Source: Gnetum montanum
Taxonomy: Eukaryota; Streptophyta; Gnetopsida; Gnetales; Gnetaceae
Length of the DNA: 59,909 nt
Assembly (NCBI GenBank): GCA_015680685.1
Contig: MNCI01008940.1
Location: forward strand, 129,163-189,071
Direction of reading: 5' to 3'
Shown piece by piece: positions 1-8,900 of the stretch. How positions within the stretch are numbered: position 1 is the first letter of the stretch; every line of letters begins with the position of its first letter. The translations under genes and the position numbers were made by a program. A model generated the notes under the pieces. The model was not told where the DNA came from, ran no database searches, and was given only the letters and a program-made list of their open reading frames with translations.

Positions 1-360
1 GCTCGTAATCAAGTCGTACTTGTACGCACTAGAAAAGCAATAAATAAACAACAATAAAACCACGTGCTGCAAGGTTTATCCAATCAAGTTCGTCTTTATT
101 GCCGTACACAACTTGGGTTCAGGTTACAAGCTGCTCGAATAAAGAGCCATTCACTCTAGGACTCCTACTGCGGGCACATGGGAAAAATTCTAACTCTGGA
201 GTGATTAATCTGCCAGAGCTTCGCTACTTCTAGCCAGGATTTTGAAATGAGGGGAGTGCTGCCTCTTATTTATAGATATGACGGTGGACCGCGATATCGC
301 AAGGAAAGACGCGATATCGCGTACGCGATATCGCGACACAGTGCATGTCGCGTCTCATTA
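1..360 (-). mobile_element. LTR fragment (5' part of a minus-strand LTR), cut by window edge
   Basis: Read on the minus strand this is the first part of an LTR. It starts TAATGAG at 360 (other LTRs here start TGATGAG), has three GCGATATCGC palindromes at 291-300, 311-320 and 325-334, then a TATA box (TATTTATAG on the plus strand, about 268-276). Further on it has the shared 'ctttattgc...gctcgaataaag...ctcctactgcgggcac' block also seen at 14800-14880 and 29360-29450. At 361 the sequence switches directly into ORF3 of a plus-strand element, so 360 is the outer edge of an element whose body lies left of the window. Its CpG-rich palindromes are intact, unlike those of the other LTRs, which suggests a younger insertion. 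Confidence 0.8.
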
Positions 361-1083
361 GAGGCCAAAAAGCATGAGAAGTTGAAAGAGCAATTCTAGG
401 ATTAGATTAGCATGTACAAGCAAATCAACAAAAAAGAAATCTAGATGGAAAAGGCTTACATCAATTCCATGTTAGCTCCAAATCCTGACTGGCAACCCAT
501 CTTGGATAGCTATGCCCTAGTCCACCAAGCAGAAGTGAAAAATAAGGACCTGTAGATTGAGAATTTAAATGAGTACATGGCATTAGCTAACCTTCATTAT
601 GCTAACTTGGCCATGTTAACAGCAGGTTGGCCAAAAAATGAACTAGAACAACAAGTAGCAACCACTTACGCTTTATACGAGAAAGAGTTTGTAGATAGAA
701 AAGATGTTCTATAGAAACTTCACATGGCAAACTTGGAACTAGAAATAATTAAGGCTCACTACCATGGACAAAGAGATGTGGCTTCAAACCTAGCTAAGAG
801 ACTAACAAATTATCATGAATTAAGAGAAAAGGCTAGGGCTTTTGAGAAGGAATGGAGGTAGTTCGTGACACGGTATGTGAAACCCAAGCAGATGTTCCTA
901 CAACTGCCATGTCCGTGGGATGTACTAACTCCAACACACATTGGATCATCAACCTGGATGATGCATGACTTGATAACGAAGGAGGAGAAGTTGCAAGTGC
1001 TCCTGAATCATTACAGGTTCTAGAAGCCTAATGATAAGGGAGAGTGGCCAATGGAAGAGCCACCACCTCTGGGAACTACATAG
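361..1083 (+). pseudogene. 3' end of ORF3 of a plus-strand Athila-like element (P2)
   Basis: The C-terminal third of the retroelement ORF3, nearly the same as 57827-58551. It reads as helical, coiled-coil-like sequence (NLNEYMALANLHYANLAMLT) with in-frame stops, then the conserved tail PWDVLTPTHIG...WMMHDL...KEEKLQVLL, and ends TAG at 1081-1083. The same tail, on the minus strand, is at 15357-15575 and 29903-30130. The reading frame is interrupted, so it is not functional. The upstream part was removed when the element at 1-360 inserted. Confidence 0.75.
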
Positions 1084-1247
1084 CTTCCCCAATTTTGTTG
1101 TTTTTTCATATTGTGTCCATTTTTTGTAAAACACCATTGTGACATGAAATAGTTAGTTTTTGTGTTAGTCAATAATCTTGTGCCTTCCCAATATTTTGTA
1201 CAAAACTTGTTCCTCATTTTGTTTAACTCAAGGATGAGTTTTCATTC

Positions 1248-1260
1248 AATCATGGGGGTA
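1248..1260 (+). promoter_or_regulatory. Polypurine tract of P2
   Basis: Ends GGGGGTA immediately before the LTR start at 1261. The same block (gatgagttttcatt...gggggta) precedes the LTR at 58729 and, on the minus strand, the LTR at 15080. This is the plus-strand primer position of an LTR retrotransposon. Confidence 0.7.
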
Positions 1261-2132
1261 CGATGAGTCATGTTTTGGTAGGGCTTTGATATTGGATATC
1301 CAATATCGGAGCTATGTTATTGGGTACCCGATATCTAGGCACAACCTCCGATGTTGGGGATCCAAAATTGCCTCATCCATGCTAGCCTATAAATACAACA
1401 CTTGGGTGCATGGTTTGGATATAGATTTTAGAGATAGACATAGATAAGTTTTGTTAGTTTGTTTTCAGTGCATGATCGCAGTGTAATGTTAAGTGATTAT
1501 ACGACATCCTTATTCGAGTGTGACGTACTTGGACATGTTACATGTTTGGCAATAAAGATCAAGATTACTTCCATCATTGCAACATCCATTAGCTTTATTA
1601 TTATTAATTACCTAAATGCTTATTATTTTCCTTAGTTAATGTTTATCATTTATTGTTCTTTATTGTTTTTGTCATTAAGCGGAATGAGTACAACTAATTG
1701 TGAGCACTTAAGTGTAATTACTTGGTAACCCAATAGTGTTATCATTTGGTACACCTAGTAATAGTACACTTGGTAATCCCAGTGGTAGTTGCACAAAGTC
1801 CAAGATATGTACGGAAGGTTAGGAATGGATACTCATCACACGTAGGCTAGTTTAAATTTTACTTTCCATTGTTAATTAGTTAAGTAATTGATTTTCTGAT
1901 TATCATTAGAAGTAACATAAGGTCGCAATAACATCAATTATCATATGCCTCTCTTTGGACTCAACCATAGGTGATAAAGGTATCACTAGTCCAAGTGGGA
2001 AGACAATGAATTGCAATCAAGACATAACAATCCAGATGCCACAACTAGTCCCATCCACAACATTCAACCAGAGAGTGCGTGAACGCTTAGTGATTCATAT
2101 GGTTGGGCATAAGGGGTACTTACCACTCATTA
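1261..2132 (+). mobile_element. 3' LTR of element P2
   Basis: An LTR of about 870 bp following a polypurine tract. It starts CGATGAGTCATG (a decayed TGATGAGTCA) and ends ...CCACTCATTA. U3 holds a perfect 20-bp palindrome GATATTGGATATCCAATATC at 1288-1307, an imperfect one centred on GGGTACCC near 1325, and a third around 1348-1370. A TATA box CCTATAAATAC lies at about 1386. It matches the LTR at 58729-59402 and the remnant at 27574-27905. It encodes nothing; short ORFs inside it are chance. Confidence 0.82.
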
Positions 2133-2825
2133 ACAAGCTTTGCTTAAGTTAACATCATCTTAAAATTGAAAGTGTATGCTGGATTCAACTCCTGTGAGAA
2201 GAATGTACGTGTAGGTTATGTAGGTTAAGAGCCCTTGAAGATGGATTGTATATGTTTCTTTTCTTAGTTGAAACTATCCATTTGAGACAACATTATAATG
2301 TTGTAGCAAAAAAATTGTATGATTTGGTTTTGTTACGCTTATTGTTGCTAGTCAATTTATAGAGTCTATTTTATTTTTCATGAAAATGTAATATCTATCC
2401 AATAGATCCTATGGGTCTTCAAACATAATAAAGCTTCAGTTTCAATTTCAATTATGTTTAACATAAGTATCATGAAAGTTCGTGTTGGCTATATGTCCTA
2501 AAGAAATGTAAAGTCATCTAGTTCTCCATCAATTCTAATTGAACTATATATCTTGGAGTGTACCGATATTACAATTATTTCAAAGTTCCAACATTCCAAC
2601 TATATATCTTGGGGTATACATATATAATAATTATTTTGGGGAATCAACACTAATAAAAAACAACCTTGATACATTAAAAACCATAAAAATACCTAAAATT
2701 TTAGATAAATGATAACTTTTTAGATATCTCATTTTCTATTTCAAAGTTGTCATAATAACTAATCTTCTAGAATGTATTAAATTTGAGCTTAGAGGTACAT
2801 CTAGTCATAGTTTTAATTGTAAACA
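2133..2825. other. AT-rich spacer with no recognised gene
   Basis: Flanking DNA after the P2 LTR. No coding signal seen. Around 2545-2640 there are two fragments of the SINE-like 3' tail ('atatcttgg(a/g)gtgtac...ttacaattatttcaaagttccaaca'), suggesting degraded copies of the repeats that follow. Confidence 0.5.
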
Positions 2826-2960
2826 ATAAGGTGTTAGCCTAGTGGTAAGACTCTTGATTTCAAAGCTTCAGTCATGGGTTAAATTCTAGTGGGCAATGCT
2901 GAGTTATAAAGTTCTAAATGAACTATATTACAATTCTTTCAGGGTTCCAACACCCACCAT
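2826..2960 (+). repeat. tRNA-derived SINE-like repeat, type A, copy 1
   Basis: Contains a good pol III A box TAGCCTAGTGG at 2835-2845 and a B box GGTTAAATTCT at 2877-2887, about 32 bp apart as in tRNA genes. The tail is 'ttacaattctttcagggttccaacaccc'. There is no cloverleaf acceptor stem, so it is read as a SINE head plus a family-specific tail and not as a tRNA gene. Confidence 0.55.
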
Positions 2961-3116
2961 AGTTTTAATTTCAATAACTCATAAAAAGAATAGCTTATTA
3001 TTGGCATTCAAAAATCTTGGGAAGATCATTTCTTGTTGAATCATTTTTCAAATATATTGATTTTAAAAATCATAAAGAATTTGTAAAATTTTAGGGTTGT
3101 CAAGACCATAACTAAG

Positions 3117-3240
3117 TGACCATCATTTGAAGTGATGGTAAGGTGCTTGTTTCTCAAGTCATATCATCTAGGTTCAAGCCTAGGGTAGCTACTTGAAAGA
3201 AGTTAGGCTTTTGCTTATCCACCAATCCTCCTAGGACCCT
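3117..3240 (+). repeat. tRNA-derived SINE-like repeat, type B, copy 1
   Basis: Begins 'tgaccatcatttgaagtgatggtaagg', has a B box GGTTCAAGCCT at 3171-3181, then 'gtagctacttgaaagaagttaggctttt', which is shared with the copies at 3682 and 4727. The A box is weaker than in type A. Confidence 0.5.
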
Positions 3241-3273
3241 CTTGGTGATTATCCTTATTTTAAAACTAAAACT

Positions 3274-3416
3274 ATAAGGTATTAGCCTAGTGGTATGGAT
3301 CTTGTCCTAGTAACCCCATATCATAGGTTAGATTCTACTAGGTAGCACTAAGGTACAAACTTCGATAAATCTTGGGGTGTACCTATGTTTCACTTATTTC
3401 AAGTTCCAACAACAAA
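3274..3416 (+). repeat. SINE-like repeat, type A, copy 2
   Basis: A box TAGCCTAGTGG at 3283-3293 and B box GGTTAGATTCT at 3326-3336. The tail 'cttggggtgtacctatgtttcacttatttcaagttccaaca' is the longest version seen here. Confidence 0.52.
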
Positions 3417-3681
3417 ACTAAAACTATGACTATACATTCAACTTTAAGTTCTACCAATGCATCACAAAGCCATATAGTCAAACACAATACTTTTAGTAGA
3501 ATTTAAGCAAGACATAACAATGCCTTTGTAAAGAAACAACATGGAAACTATGAATGGTTTAATGTCTTAGCATGGAATTTGAAATCAAAGTTTAACTTGT
3601 ATCACAAGTCACATACTCAAACCAAGTGAGCTATGTCTTATGAACAAATTTGTGAGTATTTTACATATAGTAAATATGTAG

Positions 3682-3840
3682 TAAGGGGCCATCATGTAGA
3701 ATGATGGAAATGTGCTTGTCTCTTAGGTTGTAAGGCCTAAGTTCAAGCTTGGGTGTAGCCACTTAAAAAGAGATTAGGCTTTTGAGTTTTGGATGATGAC
3801 CTTAAAAATCCTTCCTCTTTCCTTCCTTGAAAAAAAAAAA
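3682..3840 (+). repeat. SINE-like repeat, type B, copy 2
   Basis: Starts 'aggggccatcatgtagaatgatgg' and has a B-box-like AGTTCAAGCTT near 3740. It continues 'gtgtagccacttaaaaagagattaggctttt' and ends in an A-rich run at 3830-3840, consistent with a retroposed tail. Confidence 0.5.
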
Positions 3841-3842
3841 CA

Positions 3843-3948
3843 ATGAGGTATTGGCCTAGTGGTAAGATCTAAGGGCAATGATAAATTATAAAGTTATATT
3901 TTGGGATTCCAACACCCCTTCTTGTGGCCATACACCCCCCTCCCATGA
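3843..3948 (+). repeat. SINE-like repeat, type A, copy 3 (internally deleted)
   Basis: A box TGGCCTAGTGG at 3852-3862 is followed directly by the 'ggcaatgataaattataaagtt' tail, so the B-box segment is missing. A 97-bp copy (3849-3945) recurs at 4223-4319 with one visible difference, just after an N. Confidence 0.5.
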
Positions 3949-4220
3949 ATGCTAACCAGTTGTTTTTCTTATTGCAGCCATGGAGTCATATCGGAGATCC
4001 AAATAATCACCATCATCAAGCTTCGCTTCAGAAGAAAGTCTCCTAATTATGCCACAGTTTTCTACACCATTTGGCCTTTTTCCTCTTTCTCCCACCTTTG
4101 TTCTCATTCGACAATCCACACCCTGGAAACGATACACACATTTCAGTGAATGGTTGATCTCTGGAATGCTAAGTTTAACACAGTTTCTCTTCCTCCTTTC
4201 CTCAATCTATATGTCTTGAA
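3946..4220 (-). other. Exon-like island of unknown origin, next to an assembly join
   Basis: This 275-bp stretch lies between two near-identical 97-bp repeats and ends at an N. It is less AT-rich than its surroundings. On the minus strand it has an open frame (about 4137-3952, ...RRLSSEAKLDDGDYLDLRYD...) with a possible acceptor (ttccag) near its start and a possible donor (CTG|GTTAGC) near its end. I do not recognise the protein. It may be an orphan exon of another gene placed here by misassembly or retroposition, or chance. Confidence 0.3.
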
Positions 4221-4221
4221 N
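4221..4221. other. Single-N assembly join
   Basis: One N followed by a 97-bp copy (4223-4319) of 3849-3945. Probably a contig join, not biology; the sequence between may not belong here. Confidence 0.8.
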
Positions 4222-4222
4222 A

Positions 4223-4325
4223 TATTGGCCTAGTGGTAAGATCTAAGGGCAATGATAAATTATAAAGTTATACTTTGGGATTCCAACACCCCTTCTTGTG
4301 GCCATACACCCCCCTCCCACCCCTA
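4223..4325 (+). repeat. Second copy of the deleted type A SINE-like repeat
   Basis: Differs from 3849-3945 at one visible position (atac versus atat). The repeat position beside an N makes an assembly duplication more likely than a separate insertion. Confidence 0.5.
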
Positions 4326-4726
4326 AAAATTAAAAAAAAAAAACAAATTCTAGGTTGATTTTATGTAAAAAGAAAAATCCTAAAAATTATAGTTTTTTTT
4401 TTGGCTAGTAACATATCATCGTCATCATGATGGTTATCCCAGCCTTGTCCTAACAAAATGGGGTTGCCTACCTAAGTTATTTTTCGTCATTCACCTCTAT
4501 GAAGAGATGAATCTTTATTTATTTGCAATTTCTTTAAATCCTCTTCAATTATTTTTTTTCCTATATCTTTTTTGGTGGCTTTTTGGAACAATCTATGTGC
4601 CTATATTATGGATTCCTATTGCATTGCTTGTTATATTTTTCTTAGCATCCTACCTTTTTCTTAATTTGTGTTTTTTTATTTTTATCTACATGTTTTTATT
4701 TTTCTATGCGTAATACCTTACTAGCC
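4326..4726. other. AT-rich spacer
   Basis: Homopolymer-rich DNA. At 4404-4470 the words 'atggttatcccagccttgtcctaacaaaatggggttgcctacc' resemble a block common in dispersed plant repeats. The 4507-4713 open frame is a low-complexity Phe/Leu string from T-rich DNA and is not called as a gene. Confidence 0.4.
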
Positions 4727-4895
4727 TAAGGGGCGATCATTTAGAGTCATGATAAGATGCTTGTTTCTCAAGTTGAAGACTTGGGTTTGAGATTGGCTAC
4801 AACCACTCAAAGAGGTTAGGCTTTTAATCATCTACCAAGACCTTGCTTGATGAGATAAGCACTATGGCTCAAGGTGAATACCTTACTAGCCTAAG
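4727..4895 (+). repeat. SINE-like repeat, type B, copy 3
   Basis: Begins 'aggggcgatcatttagagtcatgataagatgcttgtttctcaag', has a B-box-like GGTTTGAGATT at 4784-4794 and continues 'caaccactcaaagaggttaggctttt'. The flanking words 'ataccttactagcctaag' occur on both sides (about 4712 and 4880), a possible target-site duplication or a local repeat. Confidence 0.5.
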
Positions 4896-5077
4896 CCTAG
4901 TTAGTAGGGTGTTACAAGTTGATACAATAATCTTTTTTCATCGGCTTGTTATCTAAGCTTTATTATGCATGTCTAAACCATCTAAGATGTCATTCTTGCA
5001 ACTTATCTAAAATAGAAGCCACTCCAAGTCTTCCTTGAATGTCTATATTGTGCAGTTTATCTCTCTTGGTAATATTC

Positions 5078-5200
5078 AACATTCATCTAAGAGGTAAGAC
5101 TATTGCTTTAAAAGTTCCAAGTCATGGTTCAATTTTGGTAGGCAATGCTAAATTATATAACTCAAGGTATAATTATATTACAATACTACCACCCCCACCT
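5078..5200 (+). repeat. SINE-like repeat, type A, copy 4
   Basis: Truncated A-box end (aagaggtaagac), B box GGTTCAATTTT at 5126-5136, then 'ggcaatgctaaattata...attatattacaatactaccaccccc'. A tail-like fragment 'ttacaattcttgcagggtttgaacacc' is also present at about 5470-5497. Confidence 0.5.
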
Positions 5201-5720
5201 CCCCCCAAATCCTTTGAGGGAAAAAAATAATCCTAAATTAAACTTGGCTTATGTTACGATGTCAATGCTAAAGATGGATTCTTTATGTGGCTTTGATCAA
5301 TAAGAGAGAGAGCTCAACGGATTAGTTACTTGGTTTATAAGAAATTGTATAGCTTCCAATCGCACTTAAAGATATTTTACTATAACAACGTACAACTATT
5401 ATTAAATTATTTTTACGATTTTTATCCAGCGGGAGGACTCTCTAAGGCGGTGGCGTGCCGGGTAACATGTTACAATTCTTGCAGGGTTTGAACACCGCCA
5501 TGATTTTGGATAGCAATTTGCGGGGAAATGTTGGAAAGGTGGCGGTCCACTTTTTAATGAATAACCCAAGCAAGAAACAGCCTGAAAGCGACCCTACCGG
5601 ACATTACTCAATTCAGTCTTAGCAACCCGTCTCTTTCTTGTGAGATCCAAGGCACCCTTCATCACCAAGTAACTTGTACATGGAATTCAAATATAAAATT
5701 CACCCCCACTTATCAACAAT
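5201..5720. other. Upstream flank of the SDR gene
   Basis: No gene seen. It includes a SINE-type tail fragment near 5470-5497 and less AT-rich DNA at 5430-5660, which is probably the distal promoter of the gene at 5928. Confidence 0.4.
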
Positions 5721-5730
5721 GTATATAGAA
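5721..5730 (+). promoter_or_regulatory. Candidate TATA box of the SDR gene
   Basis: GTATATAGAA lies about 200 bp before the start codon, a normal place for a plant TATA box with a transcription start near 5755. A second AT-rich candidate (AAATATAAAATT, about 5688-5699) is close by. Only position and motif support this. Confidence 0.3.
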
Positions 5731-5871
5731 CGCCACGGCAGCACAAAAGATCATCAATGTGATGCCGAAAACGTGAGGTTCCAGTCTACCAGGTAATTTT
5801 TTGTGGCGGCGTATATTGCGATTTAGTATCTTCTAGCCTTCCTGCAACAATAAAAGAGGGTGCATCGTGCA

Positions 5872-5919
5872 ATGATTATGCTTTTAAAGTGTATTCAGTG
5901 GGTTGGGATCAGATTCTGA
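5872..5919 (+). other. Upstream ORF of 15 codons in the presumed 5' UTR
   Basis: ATG at 5872 opens a short frame (second in-frame ATG at 5878) ending TGA at 5917-5919, only 8 nt before the main ATG at 5928. If transcription starts near 5755 this uORF is in the leader and could reduce or tune translation of the SDR. The transcript start is not known. Confidence 0.45.
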
Positions 5920-5927
5920 AAGCGAAG

Positions 5928-8900
5928 ATGATGAATTGGCTGCTAAGAAGACCAGGCCCTTCGGGCTTTTCGTACAAATCTACAGCTGAAGATGTTACCA
6001 ATGGCATTGACGCGTCTGGCTCAATAGCTATTGTCACTGGTACATCTTTCACTTTACCTTTGCACTATGTTTTAAATGTATTTTTATTGCGGATTTTTGA
6101 GGGTTCGAATAAAATTAATTTTCGGTTTTTACTTTTTTTCACCTTGAGCGGTTTGTTGCTCTTTACGAAGGTCTTTGTGCAGCGTTGATCCGCTAATGTT
6201 TTATGTCGGTCGCTAATTATTCTTCCATTCCGTGGTAACGGCTGTTATTGAATCGGATACCATACACGAACGCTTTTATTTTATTGGTCTCGGGGAATAA
6301 TTGTCCTGAACTAGTGCGGTATAAGGAACTTTAAGGGAATATTCTGGTAAACTCTTTTGGTTTGACAAACATTATCAAGTCAACTAATCATATATTAACA
6401 ATCTAAATTTATAATGATACGTTAAAAAACAAATAAAGCAGAACATTTTGGATAAATACTTTTTTTCTGAAAAAGGAAGATTAAGAAAGAACAAAAATGA
6501 TTCAGTGAGGCAACCCTGATTTGGTTTTAATATGTATAAAATTTTCAGATATGTACATGACGGCTGTAGTCGGCTGCAAATGCAACGGAAGTTAAGCTGT
6601 TTTTGATTTCGCGCAGCTGGAAAATATTTGCCTAGTTACATGTGAAAGCCCAACTGCTGACGTTCTATGAATATGGGGTCTTTAAGCCTTGCAGGATTTA
6701 TGAAGTTAGGGTTTAGGATTTATGAATTGGTAGCTTGTGTTTCATTTTTGGTTAGAAATTTGATCCTATCATCCAAGACCCCAAGCATAATGTCATTGTA
6801 CCTCAAATCTTATTTTATTAATATAATCATTTTTTACTTTTTTAAAGTAATATCTATAAACTTGGAACACAAATTATCATGGTCAAAAGGCTGAAATCTG
6901 CTCCACTGCTTGCATATTGAGGAATCTGTTATGTTTTGATAATGATATTTTGAATTTTCATTTTCATTTGATTTACACCCTGCTTGGTAAGACCAGCATT
7001 GAGCCTTCAGCTGATGGCTTTTTTTTTTCTTTTGCTGTGTTAACTTCCTTGCATCTTTGTCTTTGCAGTTGTCTGCTTGAATTTTATCCTTGTTTTTGTA
7101 GTTTTGCCGTTTTGTTTGAGTTCTAGCACGGTAACAAGTTTAAGCAATCTCGTATGCAAGTCATTGTATACAGATGAATAATAACATGCTATATCTCCGA
7201 TTATAAAATTTGCATGATTTTTGTGGAAAGGAACTACCTGTTTCTTTAGGGCATTTTTAGTTCTTTGTTTCCTATATGTTATCCTCAAATAGTTTGCATT
7301 GAAGGAATGGTTAATAGATGTTTCAGTCCCCCCTTATTAAATGGGTATATGCCATTCTTTTCACTGTGACATATTATGTCATCCAGCAGGCATTCAATCG
7401 TAGTATGAAGGTTGGTTTATGCTAATTCTCCAACAGTTTTTCAAGAACATGCACTAGACATAATAATTGGTTTTTATGAAATAGTTTATTCCTTCTGGTA
7501 TTGCTGATCATTTTTTAGGTGCTACAAGTGGTATTGGTGCTGAGACAGCTCGTGTGCTTTCCTTGAGAGGTGCTCATGTGATCATGGGAGTTAGAAACTT
7601 GAGTGCTGGTAATGCCGTGAAGGAAAAACTTACGAAGGAGATTGACAATGCTAAAGTTGATGTGCTGGAATTAGATCTGAGCTCTTTAGCTTCTGTCCAG
7701 AACTTTGCTTCCAATTTTAAATCATTAAATCTTCCTTTAAATATCCTAATGTAAGTTTATTGTTTGTCTGACCTACCATTATGCCAGAGCATTAGACACA
7801 AATGATTTACTTTCAATAATCATACATGTTAAATTGTCAATATTTGCAATTTGATATTTTTCCTTGGCTGTTCAAAGAAACAATGCAGGAGTTATGATGT
7901 GCCCTTATGAATTGTCAAAGGATGGCATAGAACTCCAGTTTGCTACCAATCATCTTGGTAGGTTAGAAAAAAATGAATATTGTATTATTTTGAAGGTGAT
8001 ATTAATTACATTTTGAGCATGATGTGCTCCATGGAAGACAAATCCATTAATGCCTATAATTATATTGATTTTTATGTGAGAGCAACATTATCCATTGGCT
8101 GACACTTAACAGTACCTAACCATTTGTTCGCCGTAAAATGTCACTCGTTATTTTAAACACAACTTTTTTTTTCTTTTTAAAAAGGCATCATGTCAAGCAC
8201 ATTTTGTTTTCTCTTGTATAGGTTGCTTCTGTTATGTATTCATAGGAGGAAAAGAAATTTCAATAAATTTAAAACATTTATAGTTTTTTGTATTTAAGGC
8301 TTTCTGTTGTCCTAAGTTAATAATGATTTACTTTCTTCTACAGGCCATTTTTTCTTGACAAATCTTTTACTTGAAACCATGAAAAAGACAGCCCTTGAAA
8401 CAGGTATTGAAGGGAGAATTGTCAATGTCTCATCAGAAGCACACAGATTTTGTTATTCAGGTGGCATTCGGTTTGATAAAATAAATGATCAGTCAGGGTA
8501 AGATGAATACTCCAGTGTTTGTTTTTCATTTTTTGCCACGTAGAAATCCTTATTTACATTGATATGGAACATGTAAATAAATTGAAACTCTGTAAACAGT
8601 ACCAACACTTATAACGTTAAGTTTTTGGGCTTCAGGTATTCTGCAATGATGGCATATGGGCAGTCAAAGCTTGCTAATATTCTGCATGCAAATGAGCTAA
8701 CAAAAAGACTCCAGGTCTGGTTTCTCTGATAATTAAATGTTACAAGTGATAAATAAGCAATCAGGAGATTTTTGACAGTCACAATCATACTTGGAACCTT
8801 TTACTGTCTATTTGGGTTTGGCATTTTAACTATTCTTTTGTCATTGTTGCTCATTCAGGCTGAATCCATAAGGTTCTTTCATACTAACCGATCTTAATGT

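Noticed and set aside
291-334. CRISPR-like array from the three GCGATATCGC repeats
   Set aside because: Units of 10 bp with 4-10 bp spacers in an LTR U3 beside a TATA box; not spacer-repeat architecture and not a prokaryote.
2826-3336. tRNA genes, because of good A and B boxes
   Set aside because: No acceptor stem or anticodon arm can be drawn; the repeats continue into shared non-tRNA tails, as SINEs do.
4507-4713. 68-codon hydrophobic open frame that looks like a membrane protein
   Set aside because: It is T-rich low-complexity DNA giving Phe/Leu/Ile runs, with no family resemblance and no splice or promoter context.
5889-5927. Upstream start of the SDR protein at 5889
   Set aside because: The codon is GTG, not ATG; the ATG at 5928 gives the expected N-terminus.
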